The notes under the pieces: generated by a model | The model's database searches: none | Seen by the model: the letters and a program-made list of their open reading frames with translations, nothing else | Told to the model about the DNA's origin: nothing | Part shown: positions 12,316-24,589 of the stretch, piece after piece | How positions within the stretch are numbered: position 1 is the stretch's first letter | Layout: each line of letters starts with the position of its first letter | NCBI GenBank assembly: GCA_032158295.1 | Contig: CM063256.1 | Location: 17,157,394-17,221,393 of the forward strand | Reading direction: 5' to 3' | Length of the DNA stretch: 64,000 bases | Source: Pycnopodia helianthoides | Lineage: Eukaryota; Echinodermata; Asteroidea; Forcipulatida; Asteriidae | Translations under genes and position numbers: made by a program

Positions 12316-12484
12316 AGGCCAGGAATTTCATCTTGAGAGGGCAAGGCAATTTTTCATTTTGCATTGGGCACTTCCATTGAAAAAGCTTAAAGTCGATGGG
12401 AAACTTTTGAAGGAGCACCAAGGCCAAGACCAGGGGCAACATAGGCCATGGCCTCCCTGGCCTCCCTGTAATTCCAGGCATGAT
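12316..12484. repeat. CAGGCCWGGAATT-ended dispersed repeat
   Basis: It runs from AGGCCAGGAATTTCATC to TGTAATTCCAGGCATGA. The interior has a single GACCAGGGGCAAC word next to TTGAAGGAGCACCAAGGCC. It is the same non-coding family as 11252-11404. The flanking stretches 11405-12315 and 12485-13360 contain a poly-A run at about 11491-11517 and no gene I recognise. Confidence 0.55.
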
Positions 12485-13360
12485 GTAGCATCCAAGGCTG
12501 TTATTGGGTACAGGGAACACTACCAAGATGGTGGTAGCGTGACACACATTACATATTATTATGCTAATCTGCTAACCAGCTATTAAAGAATGGCCCTGGT
12601 GAATTATGGGTCTTTGCACTCCTGTCACCATGGGGCAAAGCTAGAGTTAAGACATGTTACATGTAAAGCTCAATGTACAGTTGCCTGTAAACACAGCATA
12701 ATTTCTAGTCGGCAGTTCTACATTTTTACCCACACGCGTACACCCCAAGCCTCATTATCTACAAAAACACCTTGCGGAACCTAAACGTGTGAGAAAATGG
12801 ACAGCAAGGCTATCAACTGGAGATACGGACCTGACCTAAAACAAATATGAGTGGTTTGTGTTAAATGAACACCTGGTCAATTTTAGAAAATACAAGGAAA
12901 ATTATTCCCTGCTCTCTAAACTAAAGAGCGAAAAGCTCAAGTGAGTTTACAGACTTTTGTAAAATAATCATTTACAAAAATAACCAAAACTACTAGGCCT
13001 ATACTGATCATTGGCAATGCTAGGAATGTCATCCATACCTGCACAAATTAAGCAAACACTGCCCGTTACTCTTGAATTTCTTTCAAATCAATGTTTCAAG
13101 GTGATATTTTAAAAAAACAATTACCCACACAATTATTATTTTAAAATTTATTTCCAACCAGCAAAAAACTGAAAACTGAAAGTAACTGGAATAAAATTGT
13201 GCTTTAATGTACACATAAATAATTTAAATTGTCGAAGTCCCACATGGGTATTATTGATTAAACTGTTGCTCATCGTTTCATAACACGAGGGAGGGAGGGG
13301 CACCAGATGGTTAGGAGCAGAAACCCATTTAGTTACATTATTATTATTATTTCTGGTTTA

Positions 13361-13553
13361 TTAACCCTCTTGCTGTCTGACCATTCAATACCATTCAGTG
13401 GTTTTGAATGTAGGCTATGCCATTCTGAAAATGATACCATGAGGGATACACAGTACACAGTTAGTTCTGTGCACAGTTGTGCCACCGTACACAACCTTGG
13501 CAGTCGAATGGTTTCAAATGGTTGGTCAACTCACTGGAAAATGTTGCTGGCTA
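13361..13553. mobile_element. TTAA-CCCTCTTGCTGTC MITE, right end missing
   Basis: The left end is TTAACCCTCTTGCTGTCTGA. The body matches the complete copies at 36995-37225 and 38587-38809 up to GGAAAATGTTGC, then diverges, so the right terminal repeat has been lost. Confidence 0.7.
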
Positions 13554-14040
13554 AATTGTTTACATAATTTTACAATTTAAAAACATTACAATGTACATCA
13601 AATTACTACTTTAAAAATAGTTAGAATTTACATAATGATACAAAAATACATCCAGAAAAACACACACACCACACAACATTTTATAAGGGAATTTTGTGAC
13701 CCTCTCTGCAAAAAAGGCCCTCAAGTCGCAAAAAAATATTTTTGAGTTAGATGCATGGGTGGAAAGGTCCTTCTCTCAGCTTTAATTTGGTGTATGTTAG
13801 AAGTCTGTAGCATTTTGCAATCCGGAGTTGTACCCTAATTTGCATAAAAATTCTTGCCATTTTGGTCAAAATAGGTTGAGGAGAAACAGCCTTTTAAACT
13901 TTACAGTATATTTTAGTACCAAGTCCCTGGCAACGAGTATGTTCCCATTAGACTATTCGTCTGAGCAGGTCACATTTATACTTTATTTAAAATCTTGACA
14001 AAGTAAGTGATCGGGAACAACATTGATGTTTGGAATTTGC

Positions 14041-14067
14041 TGCATGTACATGTACATGTACATGTAA
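14041..14067. repeat. (TACATG)n tract
   Basis: A short perfect array of self-complementary TACATG/ATGTAC words. The 14068 transposon inserted at its end and duplicated TGTAA. Confidence 0.85.
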
Positions 14068-14470
14068 CAGGGCTCGAATTTGGGGGAAAATCCACAAGAC
14101 CACAGAACTTGTATCTCAAAATGTTTACTGGACCAGAAATAATTTTAACAAGACCAGATTCATACTGAGAAAAGACTTCCTTGCACAGTTTAACTTGTAT
14201 TTAATTGAACAAGCACTTAGACATTTAAGAGAAGATTTACCTCATTTGTCTTTATAGATTAAGGGTATTACGTATATTTCAAATCATTACTCAAAGTCAA
14301 CATTTGAACATAATTTGTTTCTGTTCAAAACATTATAGAGTGAGGTACATGTACTGTACATGAATTGTTATTGAATTGAAATCACTTCACTTGTCTGGTC
14401 ATGAGTTTACTGGCCCAATGCTAAAATCACTGGCCTCAGGCCTGCAGTCCAGTGTCAAAATCGAGCCCTG
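14068..14470. mobile_element. CAGGGCTCGAATTTG-ended DNA transposon, copy 2
   Basis: It has the same ends as 5359-5736: CAGGGCTCGAATTTG on the left and CAAAATCGAGCCCTG on the right, with colinear interior sequence. It is flanked by a 5-bp duplication TGTAA (14063-14067 and 14471-14475). It carries no coding capacity. The stretch 14471-15994 has no identifiable gene, only a TTATTA-tailed retroelement end near 15030-15080. Confidence 0.8.
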
Positions 14471-15994
14471 TGTAAGTTGTTTTCCCTCTGGCTTGAGATG
14501 ATGCAAGTGACAGGCAGTGGATCAGTGGATCGCGCAAGGTGGCGACTGAGAGGAAGTGACCTCCATAATCAAAATGTCGAGTCAAATTTGTATGGGGGAT
14601 TTTTTCTTTCTTTACTTTTTCAAAGCTCAATTTAAGGAAATCGTTTTTCCATGCTGTCAGTTACACTTGAAGGCTAACTGTTTGGTTTGAAGTTACAATG
14701 TATGTTGACTACACACGTCGTCGTCGATGTTGTAACTGTACAATGTACATGTACTGAACAATGTTATTTGATTCTCCATTATACATGTAAATGTACTTGG
14801 TAGGTTCCTCACAGTAATGTCATGGTAATGTCGAAGTTATTACAAACAATGCAATTGTACTCGGATTTATTTTACTGTTTAGTTTTGTCACAGGCCAAGA
14901 ATGAGATCAGCACATTGGATGTAATTTGTGCAAGGTACATTTCTTGTCGCACCCTTGTGAGAATGCCTTTCTGGGCTCTAGGATTATGTTTTTTCTTGCC
15001 TTGGTATTTTTATCCCTGTAAAGTGCCTCACAACCCTGTTTGGGTTTGAGGGGCTATAAAAGCTGTATTATTATTATTATTACTATATTATAATTGATAT
15101 CATTACACATGGTTAAGGTAGGTTCAGGAACGCGTACAGTACTGCATGCTCATGAGTGCCAATACAACTTTATCATTGTATTGCCATCTTTGTCAAGGGT
15201 TCTCTACTCACACAGTGATAATGAGAGTTCTTCTCATTCCTGGTCATGTTCCTAATGTTGTCTGGAGACTACTTATTTCCTTCTAGCCTCAGTTTGATAC
15301 GGTCGCACCCAAAATGGCGGCTACAGCTTTGGCTGTTGCTAAGGGTGTTGCCAAGCATGTCCTAGATACTCCATTGCACAATGATGCAACGATCCAGCCA
15401 TAGCCTTAGCCATGTTAGCCGTAGCCTGCCAATTTGGACATGGCCTTACACTGAGATAAATTTTGAATGACAGAAATGCAAAATGGCCACACCATGGTAT
15501 TAGTACACATTGGTCAGGGTTCTGCCTGCAGTGGTCAGCGCCGAAAACCAGGGTTACCCAATCACCACTGGCAGAATTTTCTGTTTCAAACCACCACTCA
15601 CTTTCAAAATTGTTAAGTTACACTTGCAATTTCCTTTCAAAGGTTTTCAACGAAAATGTAAAATTGGGTATTTACCAGTAAAAATGGTATCCGAAGCCAT
15701 TAATTTTGAGTACTTCTCCGATTTGAGTCTTTTATATGATCTACCGTGTAACTGATCCATCTCGCAATGGTTTCTAGGGAAATATTTTTCCACCACTTAA
15801 GAAATCCTGGGAAGAACCCTGATTGGTTTAATGACATGTATCATGGGCTAACCATTTAGTTTTCTTCCGCAATTCAATTTTTTTTTACTAAACCAAAGCT
15901 GAAAGGACAAATAGTCTGTTCTCTTTTATAGGAATTGGTATCCATGGAATATTAGGAACATTATACTGGGAACAAGACTACCTAGAAAGAACTC

Positions 15995-16355
15995 TACCAT
16001 GGCCGAGTTGTTTAGAGCATCGGATTCAAGTTCTGGTGGTCGAGTCATCGGGATGTTGGTTCGAATCCCGGTCATGACACTTGTGTCCTCGAGCAAGATG
16101 CTTTACTATAATTGCTCCTCTCCACCCAGGGGTATAAATGGGTACCTGCGAGGGTAGAGGTTGATATTGTGTATGAAAAAGCCTTCGGTGCGCCACAGCA
16201 GCACAGGGCTGTATACTCCCCAGGGAACTGAGAAAGATTACAGGATTGCTATTGGCCCAATGACCAGGGCACTAATGTAAAGCGCATTGAAACATTGTTG
16301 TCAAATGCGCTATATAAGAACTAGTTATTAGGGGGCCTACTATTATTATTATTAC
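15995..16355 (+). mobile_element. tRNA-Leu(CAA)-like SINE
   Basis: The head has ATGGCCGAGTTGTTTAGAGC (A-box), CGGATTCAAGTTCTGG (the anticodon loop reads CAA), a long variable arm and TTGGTTCGAATCCCGG (B-box). The unique body is conserved in the copies at 46427 and 47748. It ends GCGCTATATAAGAACTAG and a TTATTA tail. Confidence 0.8.
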
Positions 16356-19300
16356 CACACGCAGGCCTTATACATGTACTTCCTTCTTGTAATATGCAAG
16401 GCAAAAAATTCCTTAGTACAGGGCACCTTTGTGACAAAAAGGACTTGGGTAGGTTTCAAGGGGCATCAAGGCAATGACTAGGGGCAAGGAGGCAATACAA
16501 TGTATGCCTCAATCACCTCTATGAAGTACATGTATCAGTTCAGTATGTGTGCACAAAGTGCGTATGTGCGCCAACACGATCATTATCTGGATGGTAGGGG
16601 TTTACGTTTTTCTAGATGGCACTTTAAAAATCTATTGACACAGGCTCGCTTAATTAGATAAATACTTGTATGCCCAGATGCTGTTGAGAATAAACACTGC
16701 AAAATTAATTGCACACTGTACATTTACATACGTTCATGCAAACAGAGAACAGTTTTTAAATAACCAAGACATACACGAATGGAAATTTGTGCTACAGTGT
16801 ACAACTACAAATGTACATCTGTTTTATATGTACATGTAAATGGATTAAATGTAACTTTTGGACCAAAACATGTTTATAGAATTAATTTCTGTCAATTGTT
16901 CACAATATTCTCAAGAAGACTTTGAGTAGACTCTGCTACAAGGTGAAAACATAAAGCAATTTTTTTGCAGGGCAGGGCATTTTGATCGGAGTGAGCAGTT
17001 TGTGACCAGCTTATTATTTTGTTCTGATAATTGTTTATATGACCTTTTCAAAATTTAATGAGGTAATACAAATGTGTACACAAATATCGTTTTAATACAA
17101 GTTTTACGTTCATAATGATGAATACAGAGCAAACGTCTGCTCCCCCCACCACTCTCTTCCTCAGCTATACATGTACATCATCCTTCCTTCAGTCCATACA
17201 CGATACATAAAATAACCCATATTGTCCTACAATGTATATATTGTGCAGAATTGACCAATCTATTTCAAGGTCCTACTGCCATATACTAGGATGCATACAA
17301 TATGCTATTGTACGCATTGTGTGCAGGTTTGATCTTGCGTCACGCTGCTGCTCCATACAGTCGCCGCAACATCATTGGTTGAAGATGCTATGATGCGTGA
17401 ACACTGGGCGTAATGTATGGATTATATCTAGACCCAGTAATGGCCGCACATTATTCTCACTTGGGTTCGTCTTTAGTCATTCATGTTTACATGTACGTCT
17501 TCAGGATTTTTATTCGCTGACAGCGACATACGTAAATAATGCACCTTGGATAAAATCGCAATTAGACAGCACACCAAAACTGACATGTCAATATCCCATC
17601 ATTATAAACAACCAAATTACCACCAGATTTATGCTGATTGCATGCAGAGTAACAAGGTTACCATGGTGATCATTTTGATCTACGTATTGCACTGTATTTT
17701 GATGGCTGCACAATATTGCATGTATTTGTAGGTCAGTGGGAAATGTAACAACATAAACAAGGAACAATGCTTTCAGAGAACAATAGGGGGCAAAAGAAAT
17801 CCAACGCAATGAATAATTTCTTAAAACAATTTTTCTTTGCTGAACAACTCTTGATTACCTGCTACAAATTTTACAGAAAACATGTCGACACTGCCAAACC
17901 ATCAATAAAACAAAGTATAATTGTAAGTTAACAAAATTTTAATTCTCCAGAACAAGTACGTAACCTACACAAACAAACTTGTTCCTAAAAGAACATCAAA
18001 ATAGTTTTAGATATCCATCTGAATGTGTCTAAATCCTTTTGTCAGAGCAAGATAATTAACTTTATTTCAAATACAAATAAACAATTTAGATTTCTCAAAA
18101 AGAGGGTTATAATAAGGGTAAAAATAAAATCACTACACTCTGTAATTTACAATGAGATGCAATCACACAAAAGCTTTGAAAAACAATAAAAAAATCACAC
18201 CTGGAATTTGTAGTCGTACTTTACATAATCTATTTCAATGAATACTGTGTTGTGATGCAAGACAAGATTGCAAGCAGCTCTACTTTGCAGGTTCTACATC
18301 ACTGTATAATGTAGAATGCCTCGCTGCGAATGACAATCAATTCAGTCATTTGCATTAGAATAAGGTAATTACTATTTAATACGTTTTCATTAGTGTTGAA
18401 TTAGAATGAAACGTGTTCATTGCAGTGTAAATGTCCGTGTGCATTTAACTACCCTATTCATTGTCACCTTTACGTATTCTGGTACAATACCACGTACTCT
18501 AGTTCATAGCTAGCTACTTGTTGTACACATAACATTATGCAAGTAAATAATACAAGGTAAATTGACCAGAAATACAGTGAGGAGAATTGTCAAGTTCGAA
18601 ATGAAGCACCACCTGGTGATCATCCAATTTCACATTTATATGAATTTGTACACAACTTCGAAAAAAAAACCTATTATTAAAAGGTAGCGTCTTGTTTCTC
18701 TTTTATCCAGAGCATCAAATTTAATTAAATTTTGTCAAATTATTGATTAGTTCATGCTTTAACAATGTACAAAAAACATGTACACATGAAGGCATGGGGA
18801 TTCCTCGAAACAAACTCAAATAAAATAGCAAAGCCCTCCCCCAGAGTTATATAAAAATTATGACGATTATGCATTAAGAATACAATAAGGAAATTATATG
18901 GACGTCCCCCAAAAAGAGCTAGCTCTAGAAAAAAACAAAACATCGATTAAAAATGGAGGCCTAAACCAAGTAAACCTACACCCCGGCCAATGTAAACAAA
19001 CAACCACCCCAGCAAGCAAGCAAACAAACAAACAAAGAAATGAGCACCCCCCCCCCTCAAACCCAGTGGCAGTAAATAAACAAGAAACAAAACTAAAAAA
19101 CAACTAGACAAAAACAAAAACAACATCCAAGAAAAAAAAGAGACAAACGGGTATTGCTTTCCTTTGGCAATTTGGCGTCTCATATTACTAGAGCCAGAAT
19201 TGATGGGGTTGGACTTGCCCCTTCGAATGTAAACAACATAGAATTATTTTCAGAGCTCATTAATTACGCAGAGCTGATCATAGAGCAGGATGAAAAGTAA

Positions 19301-19534
19301 GAGTCAGAAACAACGCACAGTTCCGGGAAAATTGCATCGAGAAATAATGTACACGAAGCACCTTAATAACAAAAACAGTTAACCATGTTATAATTTGGAT
19401 AGCGGCCTCGGTCTGTCTGGCCTTGGGAAATTAATGAGGTTCACTCAAATTCGTGGTTGTTAAATTTCAAGAGAATTTTAAAAGACTAAGTACCTGGACA
19501 CAAGTTTGGATTATTCTTTATGCCCTGTGGTCTT
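16356..19534. other. No recognisable gene
   Basis: AT-rich sequence with scattered TACATGTA words and one CAGGC-family fragment near 16440-16510 (GACTAGGGGCAAGGAGG). No exon, tRNA or complete transposon is evident. Confidence 0.5.
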
Positions 19535-19937
19535 TTAAAGACACTGGACACCTTTGGTAATTGTCAAAGACCAGTCTTCTCACTTGGTGTATCTCAACAT
19601 ATGCACAAAATAACAAACCTGTGAAAATTTGAACTAAATTGGTCGTCGAAGTTGCGAGATAATAATGGAAGAAAAAACACCCTTGTCCATGTTGTCACAC
19701 GAAGTTGTGTGCTTTCAAATGCTTGATTTCGATTTCGAGACCTCACGCGCGAGGTCTCGAAATCAATTCAAATATTTTACTGAGAAATTACTTCTTTCTC
19801 AAAAACTACGCTACTTCAGAGGGAGCCGTTTCTCACAATGTTTTATACTATCAACAGCTCTCCATTGCTCGTTACCAAGTAAGTTTTTATGCTAACAATT
19901 ATTTTGAGTAATTACCAAAAGTGTCCAGTGCCTTTAA
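19535..19937. mobile_element. TTAA-flanked MITE, family B, copy 1
   Basis: TTAA lies at both edges. The inverted termini are AAAGACACTGGACACCTTTG and CAAAAGTGTCCAGTGCCTTT. The interior matches 34695-35060 in opposite orientation. A near-palindrome around CCTCACGCGCGAGGTCTCG sits in the centre. It is non-coding; open frames inside are not conserved in the second copy. Confidence 0.85.
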
Positions 19938-20465
19938 ACATTCAGGTCTAGGCAACAGAGATTGTAAACAGACTAGTAGACTACTTAACAGGGATTTTAT
20001 GTAAACTAAAACACTTTGTTTCAAGCAAGACATTGACGCTACAAAATTGTGATCCACAGTAATTTTCTCGTATCAGAAAATACTGCCATTAGCAACGATT
20101 TTTACATTTATAATTCAACAATCAATTTCTTTGAAAAGTGGATCTTTCGTTTCATTGCCAATCTTTGATGAAAGTAGTCTTCAATATAAGCAATGGTTAT
20201 ATTCCTAACATAGCACTGATTAAGTAGTCAAGCAAAAACAATGTTTTATTTGCAAAGGAGTTTTTTGCCTCAAATCTGGATTCAGCAATGACTCAAACTG
20301 TATCGCGATGGCATTTAGTTTCAAATAAATCACTTTTTTGTTTGCATTTTTAGTGTTAGTGTCAGGAACTGAAACTTGACCGTTTCAGTCCCTCTTTTAA
20401 AACAAACCCTGATACTAGCCGTCGAATCTGATAATCAAATAGTGGGAAGATGACGTTGCGTACAT

Positions 20466-20736
20466 TAATAGACCGATCCATTAAGCTCCGCCCCTTACGT
20501 GTTGACCAATCACAACCTTGGCTATACGCCACCGAAAGTCCGACAAAGTCCGACACGCTAAAATCCCATTAGAAAAGTAAACATGCGTGCGCGCGTACTT
20601 AAAGCGCGAACGTTCATGTCGCGAGTATGGCATTGGAGAGACGCACATGTGCTGCACACGTGTGCAGTGGTGAGGCAGCCAATGTTGTGATTGGTCAATA
20701 TGCTAAAGGGGTGGGGCTTAATGGATCGGTCTATTA
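20466..20736. mobile_element. MITE with TAATAGACCGATCCATTAAG ends
   Basis: TAATAGACCGATCCATTAAG at the left is mirrored by CTTAATGGATCGGTCTATTA at the right, about 270 bp apart, followed inward by CTCCGCCCC/GGGGTGGGG. The interior is GC-rich, with GCGTGCGCGCGTAC and CACACGTGTG words. A related end occurs at about 42281. Confidence 0.8.
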
Positions 20737-21339
20737 GTCATTGTATTTAATGAATGCAGCAGCAAGGGTACAAACAGCTCGACGGCTAATGTATTACTGC
20801 ACACAGGAGACATGCCATAATTGAGTCAATACATTGTACTGCTTAAAAATGGCAGAGAATGGTGTCTTTATGGGTATTGCACATTGTGCAAGGTCTTCAG
20901 CAGTTAGTGATGTAGGTTTACATGTTAATTGAAATTTAACAGTTCACTTTTCTTCAACATGATAATCAGTCTAATACTTTACGATGGTAACACTTGAAGC
21001 CATTTGTGAGTTAGACTTGAATGATGTCTGGTATAATGCCTTGTTTAGTCTCATGTGAATTTGCCGTATTTTTGACAGCGTGAGGGTATAATGTGAACCG
21101 AATTCATGTGATGTAAAACAAGTAAACGCACAGGTTTTTTTTATTGTTGTTATTATTATTTGTACGTATTTCGTCGTTGATGCAAGAAAACAACATAGAG
21201 GCAATTAAAGTAAGATGAAACCGTAATTGTGATGCAAGAAAATTCCCCGATTGAAAAATGCCCTTGTGCTGTCAAAAATACGGTTAGTTTACAATTTGAT
21301 TTTCTTGGACTGCATCTGGTGTTGCTACATGTCACATCT

Positions 21340-21504
21340 ATAGATGGATTGCAATACGCGTCATTGACTGCCATATTTGATGTAAAACGATGGAAAAGTG
21401 CACGCGTGTACGTGCTACGCACGACTCTCAGCCAATGATAGCTCTTCACGTGTGCACAATTCATCAACGATGGCCGCCGATGACGCGTATTGCAATCCAT
21501 CTAT
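21340..21504. mobile_element. MITE with ATAGATGGATTGCAATACGC ends
   Basis: Perfect 24-bp inverted ends (starting ATAGATGGATTGCAATACGC) enclose 165 bp. The interior has further CACGTG/CACGCGTG symmetry. It is non-coding. Confidence 0.8.
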
Positions 21505-21773
21505 TGGGGGAAGCTTTTCCTCAGACGAGACGACAAACACTCTTAGACAGAATTCTCAATGAAGTGTGTGGGCACCAGGGTACCAGTCTTTGCTGATCAG
21601 GGCCCAATTTCATACAGCTGCTTTACGGCTGATTCTGTGCTTACGTATTTCATAGCACTGCTTACCCTTAGCACACGAAGAGGCATGCTAACCTTCCGGT
21701 ACTTACTGCCCGAAAATGAATGACTTAACATTGTGAACGCGCAAGGGGGCCGCCTTGTGAAATACGCTAATGC

Positions 21774-22168
21774 TTAAAGGAACATTACAGAATTGGTAAG
21801 AAAAAAACTTGTAAAATATACTTTTTGATCACAGATTTACATAAAACTTACACGGTCTAATGATGATGATAGTAGAAAAAACATCCCTTAAAACATTTCT
21901 GTCTGAAATGCCATATTTGATGCGAAATGAATAAACTAATTTTCCGATTGGAGTTTATCGCTCAGTGAGCGTTTTATTCATTTTGTTGAATCTATATGAT
22001 TTCATGCAAATGTGTAATCGGTTTTTCACTATTTTCTCGTGACACAGACGGACACTCGATCTCAAACTTCTACAGGTTTGTCAGTTTATGTATATGGTGG
22101 ATTACATAAAGTGCTTACACTGCCAGCAACTGTTGTTAGCAAAAAACAATTCTGTAATGTTCCTTTAA
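21774..22168. mobile_element. TTAA-flanked MITE, family A, copy 2
   Basis: Inverted orientation relative to copy 1. Both TTAA edges are intact and the ends AAAGGAACATTACAGAATTG and CAATTCTGTAATGTTCCTTT are present. The full-length interior is conserved. Confidence 0.88.
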
Positions 22169-23072
22169 GCAAATTTTTCAGCGCTATTTAAGCAGCATTA
22201 TGAAATTGTGCCCTGGAAGTTGCAAAGCAAATATTTGCCTGAAACCATGTGACATAGCAACAATAATGGATTCAGTCTGAGAAATTCAAGTTGAGCATTC
22301 ACTCGTGACCAAACGATGCAGAGTACCACACATCACTCAAATCTAAATTGCAATTACGGCTTAAATTGCCTCCATGCCCAGCTGGTCATTGCCTTGGTGC
22401 CCAATGAAATGTTCCAAGCATGATGCTTCCCATTGAGGCAATGGAGTCAGCTGCCTCCATACCGGAGAGGGGGGGGGGGTTATTGCATTGGTGCCCCTTG
22501 AAATGTTCCAGCAGAAATTTAGATCCCTTATCAAGGTGCCTTTTACTAAAAAAAAAATACCTTACCCTTACAAGAATTTATCACATCACTATGTGAAATA
22601 TTAATTGGCTCAGCATCATTATCAGATTGTCAGATAAGTGACAAACAATAGCCCCCCCCAAAAAAGGAAAAAAAGAAAAAGAAGAAAAAAAAGGAAACCA
22701 GAACAAAGCAGTTCATTTGGATGGCCCCAAATGAACTGCTTTGTTCAAGTCATGATGTCAAAACACTTTTGAATTCAATTTTTGTATTAAAAACTGCAAA
22801 CATTGGCTTTTCAGTAGTAACAAACTGTGTTTGTCAAATTTTGTGCTGAATGTAGATTTTCTGATTTTGTAGGATGTGGTACTGCCAGGCACCCCCCCCC
22901 CAAAAAAAAAAAAACCCTAAATGCTTATTATTGGACCATGGAAACCAACCATTTCAAGGTTGGATCATCATTTGATTTTTGTTAATGTAATGCTGATTTA
23001 TAAGTAAAATTATCAAAAAGACACAATTTAAGTCACCTGTGTAAGTTTCAGTTGAATACAGTGTCTACATAC
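22169..23072. other. Presumed intron or intergenic; no exon recognised
   Basis: It contains a CAGGC-family fragment with GCCTCCATGCCCAGC near 22370-22520, a short inverted repeat around AGTTCATTT / AAATGAACTGC (22700-22745) and homopolymer runs. If the minus-strand exon at 23217-23073 is real, this is the start of its first intron. Confidence 0.45.
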
Positions 23073-23217
23073 ATTGAGCAACAACTTTCACTGTATTTTC
23101 ATCAAGAACGTCGAATCCATCTACGTTTAGCGCATCTTTGGCTGAATTGAGGGCAGCATTCAAAAATTTCAAAAAGTCGCCTGCAGACGATCTTTGGAGG
23201 TTCAAGTTTGTTGACAT
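23073..23217 (-). CDS. First coding exon of an unrecognised gene
   Basis: A minus-strand ATG at 23217 opens 48 codons with balanced, non-repetitive composition (it starts MSTNLNLQRSSAGDFLKFLN) and ends at a GTATGT donor (GT at 23072-23071), leaving phase 1. Reading on without splicing meets a stop within a few codons. The predicted peptide is helical and soluble-looking. I do not recognise the family and could not find the next exon to the left. It lies head to head with the SLC66A3-like gene, whose ATG is 1.2 kb away, a common arrangement for a shared promoter region. It could also be a chance open frame. Confidence 0.5.
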
Positions 23218-24422
23218 ACTTTTATTGATTTCTAATCAACAGGGGCACTTCAGACAAAATAATTTTACGAGAATCAAAGGTACTCATTAAAACACTTTAA
23301 CTAATGGGCCCCATCCATGAGACTTTTGCACATCATACACACCACACCATTTTACAAGAGCTAAAAAATGTATTGAAATTAATTTTCGGCCAAGCAGTGA
23401 GTACAAATAGCCTAAAAAACATGACATATAAAAAATATATATAAAATACAAAAAAGTAAAAACCAAGATTGTGGAATGAGAAAATTTACTAAAATTGTGA
23501 AACTGTTTAACATTAACAACTGTTTAAATAGCACTCCGCACTAATGACGTCACTTTTGCTCAAAATACCCGCTGGCTGTCAGACTAGCATTCTAGTTTCT
23601 ACCTATCATCATCGCATCAACGCGCAAATCTGCACATACTCAGTACACGCCAGTAAACATAAAACTCCGACATGTACAACAAGCACATTTATATATGTAC
23701 ATGTGTGTAAGTTAAATTTCACCAACAGAGAGTGGCGAGCGCTGTCTATACTCGTTACTCCCTATAAATAAAAATTTCTCAATATAAATAATTTCCCAAA
23801 TCATTATGATTCAAAACTGGAGCCAAATGCCAAAGAAACAACAAATACAGCAAGAGGACAGCGAGTAGTAATGACAAGAATAGTACTTGATTCGTGTAAG
23901 TATTAACAAATCATACGGTGCAGCATCCAGACAGTGACACTGACAGTGACATTGACAATGAATATTTTTGTTGTTGGTCAACACTCAACAGACCGAGAAA
24001 ACATAACATGTCATATGAACAGGTGACAGAATATTGGCAGTAGTGCGTAGGCGAGGGGAAAAAAATAGTTTGTACTCACGATTTGTGCAGTTCTACCAAT
24101 TACCTGAGAGGCAGAGTAGCGGTGAAGATCTTTGGAGCCGTAATCTGTCAGATTAGAACAGAATGTGGGCTCGTGAAGCACTCAGTTGCGATGGCTTGCG
24201 GCGATAAAAACTGACTGACGGATAGTCCAGCTCGAGCAATCCCCTCCAGAAGTGTCACCGTGTGTGGTAATACAGCAACAGCACAGAGAAAATGATAATA
24301 ATTCTTCACTGGTATTCAGCGGGAAGATTCCGCTATCAACATGTAAGTAACTATACTCTTTCGCTGCACCGATGGAAAACCAGGCAATTAATTTGTGACG
24401 TTTCGAACAGCATTGTGGGAAG
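23218..24422. promoter_or_regulatory. Putative divergent promoter region between two first exons
   Basis: This 1.2-kb stretch separates the minus-strand exon at 23217 from the plus-strand SLC66A3-like ATG at 24423. No coding exon or complete transposon is seen here. A minus-strand frame of 164 codons at 24676-24182 is antisense to exon 1 and not supported. Promoter function is inferred from the head-to-head layout. Confidence 0.4.
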
Positions 24423-24430
24423 ATGGCGGC
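24420..24430 (+). promoter_or_regulatory. YY1-like motif over the start codon
   Basis: AAGATGGCGGC matches the classical YY1 recognition core AANATGGCGGC and overlaps the initiator ATG of the SLC66A3-like gene. Such start-codon YY1 sites are known in animal housekeeping genes. Function here is inference. Confidence 0.5.
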
Positions 24431-24589
24431 CTCCACGGAAACTGAAATGTTGACGTCTGCACTCTTTATCTTGGACTTACTCTCTATTGTGCCATGTGTC
24501 GTGATTAAAATACCACAAGTATGGACATTATACACTTCGAAGACTTCAAGGGGAATCAGTTTCACGAGTATTTTTCTTGAATTATTTAG
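24423..24589 (+). CDS. SLC66A3: SLC66A3-like exon 1
   Basis: It starts at ATG within AAGATGGCGGCC and ends ...GAATTATTTAG before GTAAAT, phase 2. It encodes the first hydrophobic segment and the PQ motif (residues 1-55). Confidence 0.88.
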
